NCBI RefSeq assembly: GCF_019968905.1
Contig: NZ_CP079946.1
Coordinates: 4,402,001-4,466,000 of the forward strand
Direction of reading: 5' to 3'
DNA: 64,000 nt
Origin: Corallococcus sp. EGB
Lineage (GTDB): Bacteria > Myxococcota > Myxococcia > Myxococcales > Myxococcaceae
Translations under genes and position numbers: made by a program
Shown: positions 63,845 to 64,000 of the stretch, in pieces
Layout of the letters: each line of letters opens with the position of its first letter
Numbering within the stretch: the first letter of the stretch is position 1
Notes under the pieces: model-generated
What the model was told of the DNA's origin: nothing
Database searches by the model: none
Seen by the model: the letters and a program-made list of their open reading frames with translations, nothing else

Positions 63845-64000
63845 TCAGCCGCCAATGCCCATCATGGGCAGGAGCGTGGCGCCGTTTCCGGCCTCCGTGA
63901 AGCGGTGCCCCTCCGGCTTCTCTCCCAGCGCGCGACGCACGGCCAGGGCCAGCTCCACGTCCGTCGCGCCGCCCCGGATGAGCTGGTGCAGCGGCGCCTG
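63845..64000 (-). CDS. C-terminal end of an unidentified protein (cut by the window edge)
   Basis: The minus strand reads 51 residues before the stop, including QLIRGGATDVELALAVRRAL and ending TLLPMMGIGG. The frame continues beyond the window. It is too short to identify; the Met-Met-Gly-rich end is not a recognised motif. Third-position G/C is high, so it is coding. Confidence 0.7.
   Translation of the reverse strand, partial: QAPLHQLIRGGATDVELALAVRRALGEKPEGHRFTEAGNGATLLPMMGIGG

Overview
The window is about 70% GC and almost fully coding, with strong G/C preference at third codon positions. Several traits point to a myxobacterium of the Myxococcaceae type (Corallococcus or Myxococcus-like). 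These are two MYXO-CTERM-type tails, many sigma-54 activators and stand-alone receiver proteins, large Ig-repeat surface proteins, and secreted lipoproteins and multihaem cytochromes. This placement is inferred from gene content; no 16S gene is present.

Layout. 1-5.2 kb: the end of an NtrC-type regulator, two small proteins, a flavin monooxygenase and a GAF/GGDEF-like response regulator. 5.3-17.3 kb: one minus-strand operon of a 3106-residue Ig-repeat/OmpA protein, a FecR protein and a CHASE2 protein. 17.3-23 kb: two single-domain receivers, a methyltransferase, an unusual zinc-ribbon SDR, a tRNA-Gly-like sequence and two VOC-fold proteins. 23.2-30.6 kb: a lodA-lodB-pentahaem cytochrome operon and a convergent unknown gene. 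30.8-36.3 kb: a peptidoglycan glycosyltransferase, a histidine kinase/NtrC pair and an OsmC protein. 36.6-46.9 kb: a dihaem peroxidase, PPK2 kinase, desaturase, ferritin-like protein, SUV3-like helicase, a membrane protein and a B12-type radical SAM protein. 47-53.2 kb: a DUF6600 lipoprotein, a siderophore-interacting protein and a three-gene molybdenum hydroxylase operon that starts with a dihaem cytochrome. 53.2-56.2 kb: a secreted trio of kelch lipoprotein, HExxH protein and helical-repeat protein. 56.5-64 kb: membrane proteins, an amidohydrolase, a TPR protein, TPP riboswitch plus thiC, a DUF4870 protein and the end of one more gene.

The most striking signal is regulatory. Three promoters (lodA, the unknown gene at 29612-30607, and the amidohydrolase at 57963-59978) each carry three copies of a TGACNNGTCA palindrome, and the copies start exactly 21 bp apart. 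Two of the three arrays are followed by a good -24/-12 (sigma-54) match. This suggests one enhancer-binding regulator controls a peptide-cofactor (CTQ) oxidase system, its neighbour and a distant hydrolase. A second notable signal is a MYXO-CTERM-like sorting tail followed at once by a second signal peptide in the middle of the 3106-residue protein, as if a surface adhesin and an OmpA porin-like protein were encoded as one polyprotein.
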